Below, piece after piece: positions 44,035-56,600 of a stretch of DNA of 64,000 bases; the first letter of the stretch is position 1, and each line of letters starts with the position of its first letter. The stretch is from Punctularia strigosozonata HHB-11173 SS5. Its lineage: Eukaryota; Basidiomycota; Agaricomycetes; Corticiales; Punctulariaceae. The notes beneath the pieces were generated by a model. That model was given only the letters and a program-made list of their open reading frames with translations, made no database searches and was not told where the DNA came from. The position numbers were made by a program, and so were the translations under genes. The stretch is taken from NCBI RefSeq assembly GCF_000264995.1, contig NW_006767438.1, forward strand, positions 665,989-729,988. Reading direction: 5' to 3'.

Positions 44035-47000
44035 ATGTCCCCCACCCCACCCAAACGTCCCGCGCCTGACGCACCGGACGACGAACCCGCAAGTAAACGA
44101 CCAGCCGTCTCTTCGCCTGAGGAAGGCGAGCTCGACGACGGCACGCCACCTCCGCCCCCAGTCGCGCGTTCGCCGACACCGACACCGGCTCCCAAAGCAA
44201 CCGACAATAAACTGCCTGGGGTCAAGTTCCCGTTCAAGACTAAGGCTGGAGGCGCCGGGTCCGCCAACGGCAGCGCAAATGCGAACGGTTTCGGAGCCCG
44301 GGAGGTGGAGGCGAAGCTGGCGGATGCCGGTTCGGGCGAGCGGGACAACGAGCGGGTGATTTACGAGCGCTCGGAGGAGGAAGTGAGGAAGTGGGCCGAC
44401 AATCCCAGGCGGGATAGCAGAGACAACAGGGATCACAACCGGCGGGGAGACCGCAACGCTGGGCGCTACCCGCCTCCGCGTCCCTACGACTCGTATCATC
44501 CATCCCGCTACGACGACCGGCCGCACTGGAACGGTTACCCCGAAGACCGGCATCGCCGCGACCGCGGTGCGACACGTCCACCCAGGGACGCTGCCGACGA
44601 CCTCGCGCGCACGCCCTCGACGCGACACCTGTCGCCCACGCCCACGCCCGACCGCGACCCGCACCGCCAGCCCTCCCACCGCTCACCGACCGTCTCGTCG
44701 GACCAGCTCTCCCCGCGCCGCTCCGGGTCGTTCTATCGCCCGTCCGCCAACCCATACGCTCCTGATCGGCACGACTCGCGCCACCAGTACCATCGTGAAG
44801 AGGACGACTACTACTGGCGCCAGGCCGCCCGCCACCGCCCGCCGTCGCCTCAGTCATATAACGACCGACGCTACGACGGCCGTCGCGATCGAGGGTACGA
44901 CCCTCGACGACCCCGCGACCGCGATCGCGAAGGATCCTACGGTAGCCGCGGCGTTCGCTATGACTCGTACAGGCCCGAGTCTCCACCCACCGCCCGTCCT
45001 GCCACCCCCGGTCTCGTCGATGCGCCCCCCGCGCCTCTGCACCCTCTCCCGCCAAGCCTGCCGCCTCACGTGGCGCGATCGCCGCCCCCGCTACGTACGC
45101 TGTCGCCGCTTCCACCTCCCACTCAAGCCCAGGGCGCAGGGTCGCAGCCCAAGCCGCCGTCGCCCGACCGGCGGCAGGTCAAGAGCGAGGTGCAACAAAA
45201 GTTGGAATCCCGGCCACCGCCGCGGAAGCGTCGCCCGCCCGTGCGCAGGACGCGCGAGGAGGAGAAGGAGGCGTACGGACGTGTGTTCGTCGGCTGCGGG
45301 CAACAGGACGATTATGTGCCGTTGACCAAGCTCGGCGAGGGTACCTTTGGGTGCGCGCTGTGTTCCACGGGAGAGAAACACCTTTTTGACCGCTTTCCTC
45401 TCCACGCAGTGAGGTCCACAAGGCGCGCCAGAACGCGACCAACAGGCTCGTCGCGCTTAAGCGGATCCTGATGCATAACGAGAAGGAGGGCATGCCGGTC
45501 ACCGCGTTGCGCGAGATCAAGATTTTGAAGGCGCTCGATCATCCAAGTATCATCAAGATCCTGGACTTATTCGTTGTCAAGAGTAAGTTCCAGGTAAGGC
45601 CGCTCGCTGTCGACGACTGACAGCTCGCAGGTTCGGATAAGGATCCTCTCTCGGTGTACATGGTCTTCCCGTACATGGACCACGATCTTGCCGGTTTACT
45701 CGAGAACGACCGTGTCAAGCTCTCGCCCAGTCAGATCAAGCTTTACATGAAACAGCTGCTCGAGGGAACCGAGTATATGCATCGGGTAACTCCTCCTCAT
45801 TTATCACCGGTGTCCGACTTGCCCTGACGCTTTTGCTCTAGAATCACATCCTCCACCGCGATATGAAGGCTGCAAACTTGCTAATCGACAACGAGGGCAA
45901 CCTCCGCATCGCCGACTTCGGTCTTGCGCGCGCATTCGATCCGCAGGTCGCACTGCAGAATCCAGCAGTTGTTGCGAGGAATGGCCGACCGCCAAAGAAG
46001 TATACCAACTGCGTCGTTACGCGCTGGTATCGCCCACCCGAGCTGCTTCTTGGCGCGCGACACTATGGCGGCGAGATCGACCTGTGGGGCATCGGGTTCG
46101 TCAACGTATCATCTATGTTCCCGACGAGGTGACCAACCTCTTTGTCTCTGACAGCTGCGTCCTCGGCGAAATGTTCAATCGCCAGCCCATCCTCGCAGGC
46201 ACGTCCGATATCGACCAGCTCGACAGGATCTGGAAATTGTGTGGAACGCCCAATCAACACACGTGGCCCAACTACGACCAGCTGCCTGGGTGCGAGGGCG
46301 TCAAGCAGTTCCAGCACTATCCACGTCGGGTCAAGCTCGTCTATGAGGAGTAGGGTCGCCGCGCCAAGCTCCGTGACTTGCTTGTTGATCAACTTTGCAG
46401 CATCGTGGGGCCCGAGACCGCCGACCTCCTCGACAAGCTGCTCACGTGTAACCCCCGGGAGCGCATCACGGCGAGCCAGGCGCTCGACCACGACTACTTC
46501 TGGTCCGACCCACTCCCTGCTGACCCGAAAACGTACGTGACTCCCGGCTGCATATATATCCCTTCGCCTTGTCCTGACTATCCGCAAACGCAGCCTCCCG
46601 AAGTACGAGGCCTCGCATGAGTACGACAAGCGCGGGCGGCGCCACGGCCCGCCCGCGGGCCCGCCGATGCCCGCCGAACCCCACGTTCCCCGCGCGCTCC
46701 CCCCTCCAACGACAGGCGGCGGAATGCGATACGGAGGACACCCGCCCCCGCCCCCGCCGCGCGACGTCTTCCGCCACGCCGGTTCGTTCCAAGGGCCGCC
46801 ACCGATGCCATTCCCGCCGCCGCCCCAGCACTTCGGCAACGGCCCTCCTGGCCTCTACCCTCCTCCTGGTCCCCCGGGATACGCCCCCTACCCTCCCGGC
46901 CCGCACTCGTATGGCGGGGGCCCACCCCCACCGCAACACCATAGAGGCGGTCGGGGCGGCTACGGCGGGCGCGGCCCCCCAAGGCCGCCGTCGAATGCCT

Positions 47001-47140
47001 CGTTGCCAGCACGCCCCCCGCAGCCTCTGGGCCCGGACGGGCGTCCACCACCGTATACGTCTCGGGACCGCGGAGGTGCTCCTCCGTCCGGGCGCCCACC
47101 TCCACCGGAGGGTGGCCCTTCCTCGCTGAACTATGACTAA
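44035..47140 (+). CDS. BUR1: Cyclin-dependent kinase BUR1/CDK9 (P-TEFb type)
   Basis: A long Pro/Arg/Asp-rich N-terminus (about 420 residues, many RD/DR and YD pairs) precedes the kinase. Kinase motifs: '[10 protein letters not shown]' spliced to '[20 protein letters not shown]', '[20 protein letters not shown]' (PITALRE-type helix), '[20 protein letters not shown]', '[20 protein letters not shown]', '[10 protein letters not shown]', '[20 protein letters not shown]', '[20 protein letters not shown]' and '[13 protein letters not shown]'-like. It ends '[20 protein letters not shown]' and a Gly/Pro/His-rich tail. This matches basidiomycete Bur1, which phosphorylates Pol II CTD and Spt5 in elongation. 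An in-frame TAG at 46351-46353 lies inside a 51-nt intron (46350-46400), so the gene is intact. Seven or so exons. Confidence 0.9.
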
Positions 47141-47495
47141 TTTGCCTTAGATCTATCCTTTACACCGGCCGCCCTGCTCATTCTTGCTCGCGTCCGTCTC
47201 AGCAATCATCATCGTCAATGTTACCCGATTTCATTAGTACAATTCATGTCAATATTGTCTCTTCCACGCATGTAACCCCGTCGTCCTTCCCTTGTAGAGT
47301 TAGCACAAGAACTGTATATAATCATACTTGGCAAATCATCGCACCAGTTCTGCATGTCGGCACGCCGTTATGAATCAAGGCTTCCGTCTGGTGCATTGAA
47401 GAATGCCGTTCGTATATTGGGTACAGCATGCGTCGTGGAGGAAGAGATGCATTGGGTAATACATAGTAACATGCGAGGTGCGAGTGGAGGGAAGC
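47141..47495. other. Convergent intergenic region
   Basis: About 355 bases between the BUR1 and RPS26 3' ends. AT-rich with a TATATAATCAT string near 47315. No gene. Confidence 0.55.
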
Positions 47496-48201
47496 TTAGA
47501 CTTTGCCTGCTGCTGCAGCTGCCGCCTTGGCCTCCTCGGCGGCGGCAACTGCAGGGTTAACCTTCTTCCCGTCTTTCCACCGCACGCGGGGAGGCGGCGC
47601 GCGGTTGCGACGACCCTCGCGAGAGCGGACACGGACAACTATATACAGCATGTATCATCAGCGGCGATACGTTTCACCGGCGAGAATGGACTCACCGTGC
47701 GAGTGGATCGCGCACGACACGCAGTATGCGATTTTGAGGTAGAGCTTCGGCACAATGTACTCTGCGTGAGCAAGATGGTAAGGAAGGCCGGTCCTCTTTG
47801 CAATATCGCAGCTCGCGTACCCTGGTAGACGCTGGCCTCGCTGATATCACGAACAGCCGCGCTCTCCACCATGTTACGGACCGTGAAGCGCTTGATGGCC
47901 TTGTCCTTGCCAACGCAGCGCGAGCAGTTGGAGCAGCGGACGAAGTTCACATGGCCGCGACCCTTCTTGTTACGGCCGTTGTTTCTTCTCTTCTTGGTCT
48001 AAGGGGAGCAAGAAAGCAATTCAGCGTCGTGATGATCCCAGGAGCGGACGAGTAAAGGCCAGCGACGGAGCGTCATCCGAAGGACGAGAATGCCATCCAG
48101 CGGATCCAGCTCCCAAAACACACAGTTCATCATCGAGCGGCATTTCTTAGGCGTCGCAAAGCCCAAAGATGGTGTGTACGATGGACAACGATGCTCACCA
48201 T
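47496..48201 (-). CDS. RPS26: 40S ribosomal protein eS26
   Basis: Reads [20 protein letters not shown], then '[20 protein letters not shown]' and '[19 protein letters not shown]'. After an intron comes '[19 protein letters not shown]', then after another intron '[20 protein letters not shown]' and an Ala/Lys tail 'GKV'. The four zinc Cys (CSNC and CVSC) are present. The exon with TKK begins straight after an AG at 47999-48000 with no ATG. The best start is an ATG at 48201-48199 immediately followed by a GTGAGC donor, so exon 1 would be the start codon alone and intron 1 runs 48198-47999. That is common in fungal ribosomal protein genes. The protein lies at the mRNA exit site of the small subunit. 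Confidence 0.92.
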
Positions 48202-48355
48202 GGTGGATGCGGCTTGTTGAGGACGGGCTGAGCGACGAGCTAGGCAGCCAAGTGGGAAAGCTGACCGGACGGAGATCGCCGATGGCGCGGGCTTATTCGG
48301 GAACACCCCTTTCAGTTGCCTCGTCGGTCCGACGTGGACTCGGTCGCGGATATCT

Positions 48356-48490
48356 ATGGCCACAGCTGCGAAGGACGTTCTGCTCGTAGGATATGGAGCA
48401 GTCGGCGTGATCTGTGCGAGAACATGGCTACCTACCTCCCTCGAGCAGATACTTGACGATCACGGTCATTGCAGACTCGCACATCCTGAA
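48356..48490 (+). pseudogene. 5' fragment of a ketopantoate reductase-like gene
   Basis: ATG at 48356 gives MATAAKDVLLVGYGAVGVIC, the GxGAVG dinucleotide fold opening of 2-dehydropantoate 2-reductase-type proteins. 'ILDDHGHCRLA' follows about 90 bases later, which fits the next helix-strand. Beyond about 48490 no family sequence is seen and the repeat-rich block begins, so the gene looks cut off. It is transcribed divergently from RPS26, 155 bases apart. Confidence 0.45.
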
Positions 48491-48499
48491 ACGCAGTGG

Positions 48500-50656
48500 A
48501 CTTCACCTCAGTCACCGTCAGTCCAGCACCTTATTAGGTGTATCTCTCCACCAAGAAAGATAGACCTAATAAGGTCTAAAATCAGATGTCTTACCATTCT
48601 GGCATTGTGAGCATGGACTCTCCAGCAGCTTAGCTAGAAGAATGTGGTGCTCCCATCTACCTATGGGGTGTGTATACCCTTAAATTGTCTGGTATCGCTC
48701 TGGTGACCCTGTACAGTTAATCATAGCTATACCTTTCCTTGCCAATTATGCTTGTGTCTCAACAATGACAATAAATGCAGTATTGGCAGAGCTATGGTAG
48801 CTCCTGTGCAATTGGGTTTCTATTTTCTGCTCCAGATATGTGCATTAACGATGTTTCATGTTCATATATAGTTCCCTTCCATCGCCTATCTGCTGCACCT
48901 TGGCTGGACAGATGTATGTGGTTAGTTGACTGGTAGTTCCAGGGTTGTGTTGGTAACATGCCTGGTGGTACCGTAAATACTCTCACAAGGTGGTAATACC
49001 ACGGGGGTGTCAGGGGTCTTTCAGCCTATATTTGCTATAAAATAGTACACTCATGGCAGGGCTATCATTTTGCTTTGTTGGCCTATGCAGANNNNNNNNN
49101 NNNNNNNNNNNNNNNNNNNNNNNNNNNNNNNNNNNNNNNNNNNNNNNNNNNNNNNNNNNNNNNNNNNNNNNNNNNNNNNNNNNNNNNNNNNNNNNNNNNN
49201 NNNNNNNNNNNNNNNNNNNNNNNNNNNNNNNNNNNNNNNNNNNNNNNNNNNNNNNNNNNNNNNNNNNNNNNNNNNNNNNNNNNNNNNNNNNNNNNNNNNN
49301 NNNNNNNNNNNNNNNNNNNNNNNNNNNNNNNNNNNNNNNNNNNNNNNNNNNNNNNNNNNNNNNNNNNNNNNNNNNNNNNNNNNNNNNNNNNNNNNNNNNN
49401 NNNNNNNNNNNNNNNNNNNNNNNNNNNNNNNNNNNNNNNNNNNNNNNNNNNNNNNNNNNNNNNNNNNNNNNNNNNNNNNNNNNNNNNNNNNNNNNNNNNN
49501 NNNNNNNNNNNNNNNNNNNNNNNNNNNNNNNNNNNNNNNNNNNNNNNNNNNNNNNNNNNNNNNNNNNNNNNNNNNNNNNNNNNNNNNNNNNNNNNNNNNN
49601 NNNNNNNNNNNNNNNNNNNNNNNNNNNNNNNNNNNNNNNNNNNNNNNNNNNNNNNNNNNNNNNNNNNNNNNNNNNNNNNNNNNNNNNNNNNNNNNNNNNN
49701 NNNNNNNNNNNNNNNNNNNNNNNNNNNNNNNNNNNNNNNNNNNNNNNNNNNNNNNNNNNNNNNNNNNNNNNNNNNNNNNNNNNNNNNNNNNNNNNNNNNN
49801 NNNNNNNNNNNNNNNNNNNNNNNNNNNNNNNNNNNNNNNNNNNNNNNNNNNNNNNNNNNNNNNNNNNNNNNNNNNNNNNNNNNNNNNNNNNNNNNNNNNN
49901 NNNNNNNNNNNNNNNNNNNNNNNNNNNNNNNNNNNNNNNNNNNNNNNNNNNNNNNNNNNNNNNNNNNNNNNNNNNNNNNNNNNNNNNNNNNNNNNNNNNN
50001 NNNNNNNNNNNNNNNNNNNNNNNNNNNNNNNNNNNNNNNNNNNNNNNAGGTCTCACCAGAGCAGGGCTGGAACCACCATGGTGAGGTCTGGTAGCTCATT
50101 GTGGGCACCAGTGGAACGACCATGGCGCTACGGCAAAATGTGTAATGGTCCTACCACACGATGTGTATGTCCAAGCATGGTAATCCCACCACTGTTTACC
50201 TGGTAGCTCCCTTCATACATGGCCACACCTGGTAGGTCCATGTCCGGTGGTCCCATCAGCTGGGGGCTACCTGTTCTCTGGAGATACCCTGCCTCCGAAC
50301 ACTAACACCATGGTAGTGCCACACATGACCCGGTAGGACCATGTACTTCAATGCTGTAAACTCTGGACACACCACCAGCGCCGTGGACTACCACATTCTT
50401 CCTCCAGGGCATGGACATACCACACCCACTGTAGCTTCCCTTTGGGGTACTACCTGCTGTTTGAGCTGCAGTTCTGGTAGTGGGCTATGACTCTCTGCCA
50501 GTGTGCATCGTGAACTCGCGCCGTCTTGCCGAAACGGGGCGGGTCCACGTGATGGACGGTTACAGTTTACGCATGTACGGCGATTGAGCTGACCTGCTCG
50601 CATTATTATATTTACATGCACCATGCGAGCCTCTAGATTTTCTAAATGACGGTCAT
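48500..50656. repeat. TGGTAG-rich interspersed repeat block around the gap
   Basis: The sequence on both sides of the gap differs from the rest of the window. It is lower in GC, seems poor in CG pairs, and is studded with TGGTAG/CTACCA and GGTAxxACCATG-like words (for example CACCATGGTGAGG, CACCATGGTAGTG, GACCATGGCG). Near 48528-48576 ACCTTATTAGGT is followed by its exact inverted copy ACCTAATAAGGT, 24 bases apart. No coding domain is seen. It could be a decayed transposon or a satellite-like array; no family was recognised. The last about 170 bases before 50657 are the 3' flank of the large minus-strand gene. Confidence 0.5.
49092..50047. other. Assembly gap (956 N)
   Basis: An unbroken run of N inside the repeat block. 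Open frames spanning it are artefacts. Confidence 1.
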
Positions 50657-53600
50657 TTACAATTCTCCATCCCTCTTCCGTTTGAGCGGCCGCGGTTTCG
50701 GTCTCGGTTTTGCGCGATAGGCCTCCGGCGTTGGCGTCTCCGCGATCACCGATAGCGTCGGAGCACGACGAGTAGCCTCGTGAGCGGCACCTTGCCCTGG
50801 AGGACGCCGATGAGCCTGCGTCGCGCTCACGCGAGGATGCGACACCGCTTGCGATGAGCCTCTTTGGGCGGCTACCGCTGACATCGTTGCGCTTCGAGCA
50901 CCCGTTGCGGAAGGATTGATCGACGGCTTGCCAGATGATGCGCGTACGGCGTTGTACATTGATTGCGCTGGACCGCTCGACGCGATGCGTGCGGTGGTCT
51001 TTGATACAGCCTTTTGCGCAGTTTTCGAGGTCTGTGTGGATGCGCCAGGCCTTCCTTTTCCATCTGTTAATCAAATGAAATGATCAAAAGGCAAGAAAAT
51101 CTGCTAAGCCACGTACCTTGTACAGCGCGATGAGCGCCTGCTTGCAGGGCCATAGGAGCGCCAGCGTAAGGCCCCGCGTCGAAGCCTGCGCTTGATATCA
51201 CCGATTGTGAGCGTGCGTTGTCCGTGCGATGAGCCTCCCTGCTAAGCGGCCTTTCCGATCGCGTTCGCAGTCCTTCAGCATGATGGCGGGCCATAGGAGC
51301 GCCAGCGTAAGGCCCCACGTCGAAGCCTGCACCTGGTATCACAGATCGTGAGCGCACGTTGTCCACGCGATGAACCTCCCCACTAAGCGGCCTTTCCGAT
51401 CGTGCTCGCGGTCCTTCAGCATGTTGGCGGGCGGTAAGGCCGACGGCGTGTCGACTGGTTTTGGCGGCATCATTCTGTACAACCTCGGGTCAGTCCAACA
51501 TGCAACATGCGCACAGTTGTGCAGAGCATGTCCTTACTTCGGCGCCAAACGCGGCTTGGGGCAGTGAGCTTCGTGATGACTCGCCGCGTGGTTTTGCATG
51601 ATCCTCGACTTTTCTGCGTTTCACCTGAATGGAAGTGTAAACACGGCAACACGTTCGGCAGTCTCCAAGACCCTCACTTGCCGCTCCTCAACATCGGGCT
51701 CTTGCGCACTTTGAGTCACGTGGCCTGTACGTTTCCGCTGCCCTTGATGTTGAAGGTGTTCGCTCTGTGTCAATATCAGATGTGAGCGATGTACAAGTCC
51801 AGAGAAATCTTACGTCTTGATATGATGCCCCTGCGGAACCGCGCCATTCCACGCCTTCCGAGGCTGGCGGCCTGTATGTGGCGGGCGCTGCACCATGAGA
51901 GTCCCATTCGCGGGGTGGACGCCGATCCGTCTGAAGGGGGCTGTTGTCAGACGCCGAAAGACAGTTCTCTACAAGAATTATCACCAGAAGTCTTCCTTCA
52001 GCGGCACGAGATTGATGACGCCCTTTCTCAACCACCAGGGAGCGTTCACCGGTCGGTGGACGACGATCCGTCTAAAGGGGGCCATTGTCAGACGCCGGAG
52101 GGCAGTTCTCTACAAGAATTATTACCTGAGGTCTTCCTTCAGTAGCACGAGATCGATGATGCCCTTTCTCAACCCCCGGGGGGCGTTCACCGGTCACAGC
52201 AACATGATCGCGGCTAGCCCTTTCGGGATGGCGATCCATCGGTCGTCTCCGGTAGGCATCCTCCTGAGTAATCCAGCCCAATGGGGCCATCGTTGCTGGT
52301 TCCTGATAGTGTCGACCATTGATCGTAGACTCGGAGGCGGCGGTGGCGGCGTCATCATCCCTGTTGTCGTGGTCGTCTGCGTCGTCTTCGCCTTCGGAAT
52401 CCTGCATGCCATCGTCACCAGGTATGCAAATGGAGGTACAGACGACTGACCTCATGATAGTGCGGTGACTCGCTGCCCCCAGCCTCGTCCGCCCCATCCG
52501 CCCCATTTGGCTCGTGTTCGCGAATGTCGTCGGAGGTAAACTCCCCGCCGGCAAATGGCCCGCTGTAATATGCAGGCGCGAAGTCATCATGGTCGTCCAT
52601 GTGTCGGAAAAACATCTCTTCGTCGTGAACACCCGGATCAGCGGCGATCATGAAGGCATCGTCGTCATCGTCATTGTTGTCGTTGTCGCCCTCGCCGTCG
52701 TTGTCGCTCTCGTTGTCGTTGTCGTTGTCGCCGTTGCCGTCACCCTCGCCCTCGTCTTCATCATCCTTGCCCTTGCCCTCGTCTTCGTCCTCGTCCTCGT
52801 CCTCGTCCTCGCCATCCATCTGGTAGAGACCTTCGGCGTCGAGGTCGACATCCCGTTTTCCTTTCGCCTCGCGCGCAACGTTATCGTAATAGACCTTGGT
52901 TTGGTCGAGGCGATACATGATGGCCTGCTTGCGCTCGGCAAAGACTATCGTCGGCTCGGAGTCCGTGAGCGGCCAGCTCATCATGAGCGGCAGGCGGCCC
53001 TTCTTACTCCAGGGCATCGCATCCTCCTCTAACAAAGAGCTTTATGTTAGATGCGATGCACATGTGGAATTGCGTGTACGAACCCGGCAACCACGACTCA
53101 ACGCGAAACCTCGTGCCATGTGCGCCCTCGGCCAAGAATGGTTCAACGATTTGCTTGATTGTTGCGTCAACATTCTCGCCACGGAAGCTGAAGCCATATC
53201 CACCGCGCGTCTTCTTCTTGAGTATGAAATGAGGGTGCATGTCGATGATACGGATGTGATTCCGCGCCAAGAACTCGAGGATCCTGGCCCAGGGAAACCT
53301 ATTTGTCTCAATGACGACACCAAGTTCAACTGCAGGAGGAGAAAACTAAGTTAGTAGCTGGCCCACTGAATTGAAGACGAACTCACGGCATTTCTGTTTC
53401 ATCAAAGACTTGAAGATACGATGGTGGTAATCCCGGATATGCTCGCCCTCCCCCTGAGCCGGGATTTGGTACCCATTCAATGTCGGCGGTGGGAGTTCAG
53501 GGACTGGAATTCCCGCTTTTCGTAGCTCGATAACACTATTTTCATATTAGAAGCCCTGTCATTTAACACTTCAGACTTCTCGACTAACCGTATGACAGCC

Positions 53601-56600
53601 TGATAATTCGCCATTGTCCCGAAATGGTCCTTCACGTACAACTTCTTGATTTCTTCCCATTCCGGTGACCCGCCGAACATAGTAAACCCGCACGGACCGT
53701 GCGCGTCAATTACATATCCGAAGACGTGTACACCGAGGTCGTGGTATAAGTGCCGCGCCTACCCGCGCAATTGAGGTTCTCACACGTTGAACGGCGATGT
53801 GCGTACAAGTACATACCAGGTTGTTGACTTTGGCTACGCCGCGATTGAATTGCTGCGTCAGTTTCCCCGTCTGAGCAAGGTGGTCGAGGTATGTTTGTTC
53901 AAGGTCGCCACGCCACTCGATATATTTTTGTATGGCTTCTTCTCGTTGCTCATCGTCTTCGATTTGCGATATTTGCACCCGATACTCCATCCGCAGGCGC
54001 GTCATGAAGTCATCCCTCGATTCTAATAACACAATCAGCAACATGTATAAAGAAACACGCGAAAGAGCGTAAACTCACCGCCATCCTCCTGCGGGTGTTG
54101 TCGAGCGTACCAAGACGAAAAGACGTCCCAGATATTTCTAGCACGATGTTTGGGGACGTCTGTGCCGTGGACTAGGGCGGAGATGATGGCCGGGGATTTG
54201 TGAGTGAGGCTCGCCATTTTCGAGATAAACTGGTCAATCTTGTCCTTGAATTGCTCGATCATCTCTTGGTGTTCGTCCGAAAGAGGGCCAGGTTGCGCGC
54301 GCTTCTTGCTTCCATGTTGCCCGTCACCGCTACCCGCTACACCGTCGGCGATATCGACTGCCCTCGGCTTGCGTCCAGACTTCTTCGCAGGCGCCGCCGC
54401 CTCGTCCTCCTCCCCGCCGCTCCTCTCATTGTCGCGGGCGACGTCAGCCGCCTTCGCCTTGGATCGCTTCCGTCCAGACTTCTTTGCAGGCGCCGCCGCC
54501 TCGTCCTCCTCCCCGCCGCTCCTCTCATTGTCGCGGGCGACGTCAGCCGCCTTCGCCTTGGATCGCTTCCGTCCAGACTTCTTCGAAGGTGCCGCCGCCT
54601 CGTCCTCCTCCCCGCCGCTCCTCTCATTGTCGCGGGCGACGTCAGCCGCCTTCGCCTTGGATCGCTTCCGTCCAGACTTCTTCGAAGGTGCCGCCGCCTC
54701 GTTCTCCTCCCCGCCGCTCCTCTCATCATCGCGGGCGACGTCAGCCGCCTTCGCCTGGATTAGCTTCATATTGCGCGCCTTTACCGCTGCCGTGTCTTCT
54801 TCACTTTCGTCGCCAGAACCGGACTGATCCCACTCAGATCCGCTGGCTTCGCTTTCTTCTATGTTGCGAGAGCCAGATCTCAATCGTTCTCCCTCGTCTT
54901 CGTCATCTGACTCCGAGTATTCGGACGGAGGCGGTGATATCAGGTCGGGCACGGGATCGTCACTGTCATACCCATACTCTAGGCCACTCCTCCCACCAGG
55001 GTAACTAGGCGATTCAGAAGGGACGGGAGATGATGAATACCGTGGCGGCGAGGATGGCGGCAGTCCGGGGGAGGGCATCGAGGACGGGCCGAGATCATCG
55101 ACGTCCATGTTCTGCTGAGAGATTGCCCGGAAGGGATTGTTGGGGGAATCACGGACATCGCGAGGTGGTACACGCTGTGCACATATCTCAATGACATTTC
55201 TGCGTTGGAAATACAGGGTACAAACCGAGGGAAGCTCGACACCATCGAACACAAGCGTACGGCTTCGGCGCGGTGCTGCCGCTACCAATACTGTATCATT
55301 CACATGCGTAATGCCCTGTTCAGGCGAAGAACCGAGAGGCACTGCGGCTGCGGCTGCTTCGATGCTTGAGTGGAAAGTGTCGATGATGAGCGATGGGTCG
55401 AATATGACGGCGGGTTGCTCCCCGGATGGGCTTTGCACGGCATTTGCGTCTTGTTGCTGCGTCGTCGAACCCAGCATAGCGTTATCGAGCCGCGAGATGG
55501 CGTCTCTCGCCTTTGCCTTGAACATTTCCACAGTGCCCGACGAGTACCCTGAGCTAGGTGCAGAGCCGTGCGGCCATCGACTCGAAACCATCTATAAGGT
55601 ATTGGCTGCTGGCTCCGCTACAATTTGACTGTCTCACGTACCTCAGATGCACTCGTGTCTTTGTTGTGCTGCAATTCGTCTTCATTCGCGGCCCCATTTT
55701 GCGGAGGCTGAGGGAGAAAACGAACCCTTGTCAATCATGTGACGAAACAACATGGGTCATGACATACCCAACGTGGACTTGTCGGCTCCCCGTTCACGGC
55801 GACGGACTCCTCGTTGGCGGCAGGTGCCACCGCCTCCTCATTGGCGGCAGCTGCCTGCTCGTTGGCGGGGGCGACCTGCTCGTTGGCAGGGGCGACCTCC
55901 TTGTTAGCAGGGGCGACCTCCTCGTTGGCGGGGGCGACCTGCTCGCTGGCAGGGGCAACCTCCTTGTTAGCAGGGACGACCTGCTCGTTGTCAGGGGCGA
56001 CCTGCTCGTTGCCAGGGGCGACCTCCTCATTGGCAGCAGCTGCCTGCTCGTTGGCGGGGGCGACCTGCTCATTGGTGGGGGCTGCCTGCTCGTTGGCGGG
56101 GGCTGCCTGCTCGTTGGCGGGGGCTGCAGCGACTGACTGCTCGTTCGCGGCGGCTGACTGCTCGTTGGCGGCGGCTGCCTCCTCGTTCGCGGCGGCTGAC
56201 TGCTCGTTGGCAGCGGCTGACTGCTCGTTGGCGGCGGCTGCCTCCTCGTTGGCGGCAGCCTCCTCGTTGGTGGCAGCTGCGGCTACCCATTCGTCTTCGA
56301 CGGCCTCTCCGACCGTCGCTACCGTAGTAGCTGTCTTCTTGCGGCGCGTAGCACGCCGTTCGGTTGAAGGTTCCTTCTGAGAGGAAAAACATCAGTTCTA
56401 GCCTGCAAACTAAGGTATAAAGCGACGGACGTTTGACGTCCTGGTAGAACGTGCACGCGGCCCGCGACCAACGGGCTTCGCGTTTTTTGTCTGCGAAGAG
56501 AAAGTCTCAGCATATGCAGCAAGTCACGAAATGAGGTGCTCACCGTGGACCTCTTCGCGCGAGGCGGACGATCTTCTGGTAAAGCGGGTCCGAGGTCGCC

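Noticed and set aside
46345-46353. In-frame TAG in the BUR1 kinase as a truncating mutation
   Set aside because: It lies within a 51-nt GTAGGG...TTGCAG intron whose removal restores the conserved kinase sequence.
49010-50206. Several 340-380 codon frames across the N run
   Set aside because: They consist almost entirely of undetermined bases, so they are artefacts.
48500-50656. LTR retroelement as the explanation of the repeat block
   Set aside because: No paired long terminal repeats, primer site or pol-like frame could be seen. The gap hides the middle, so the family stays open.
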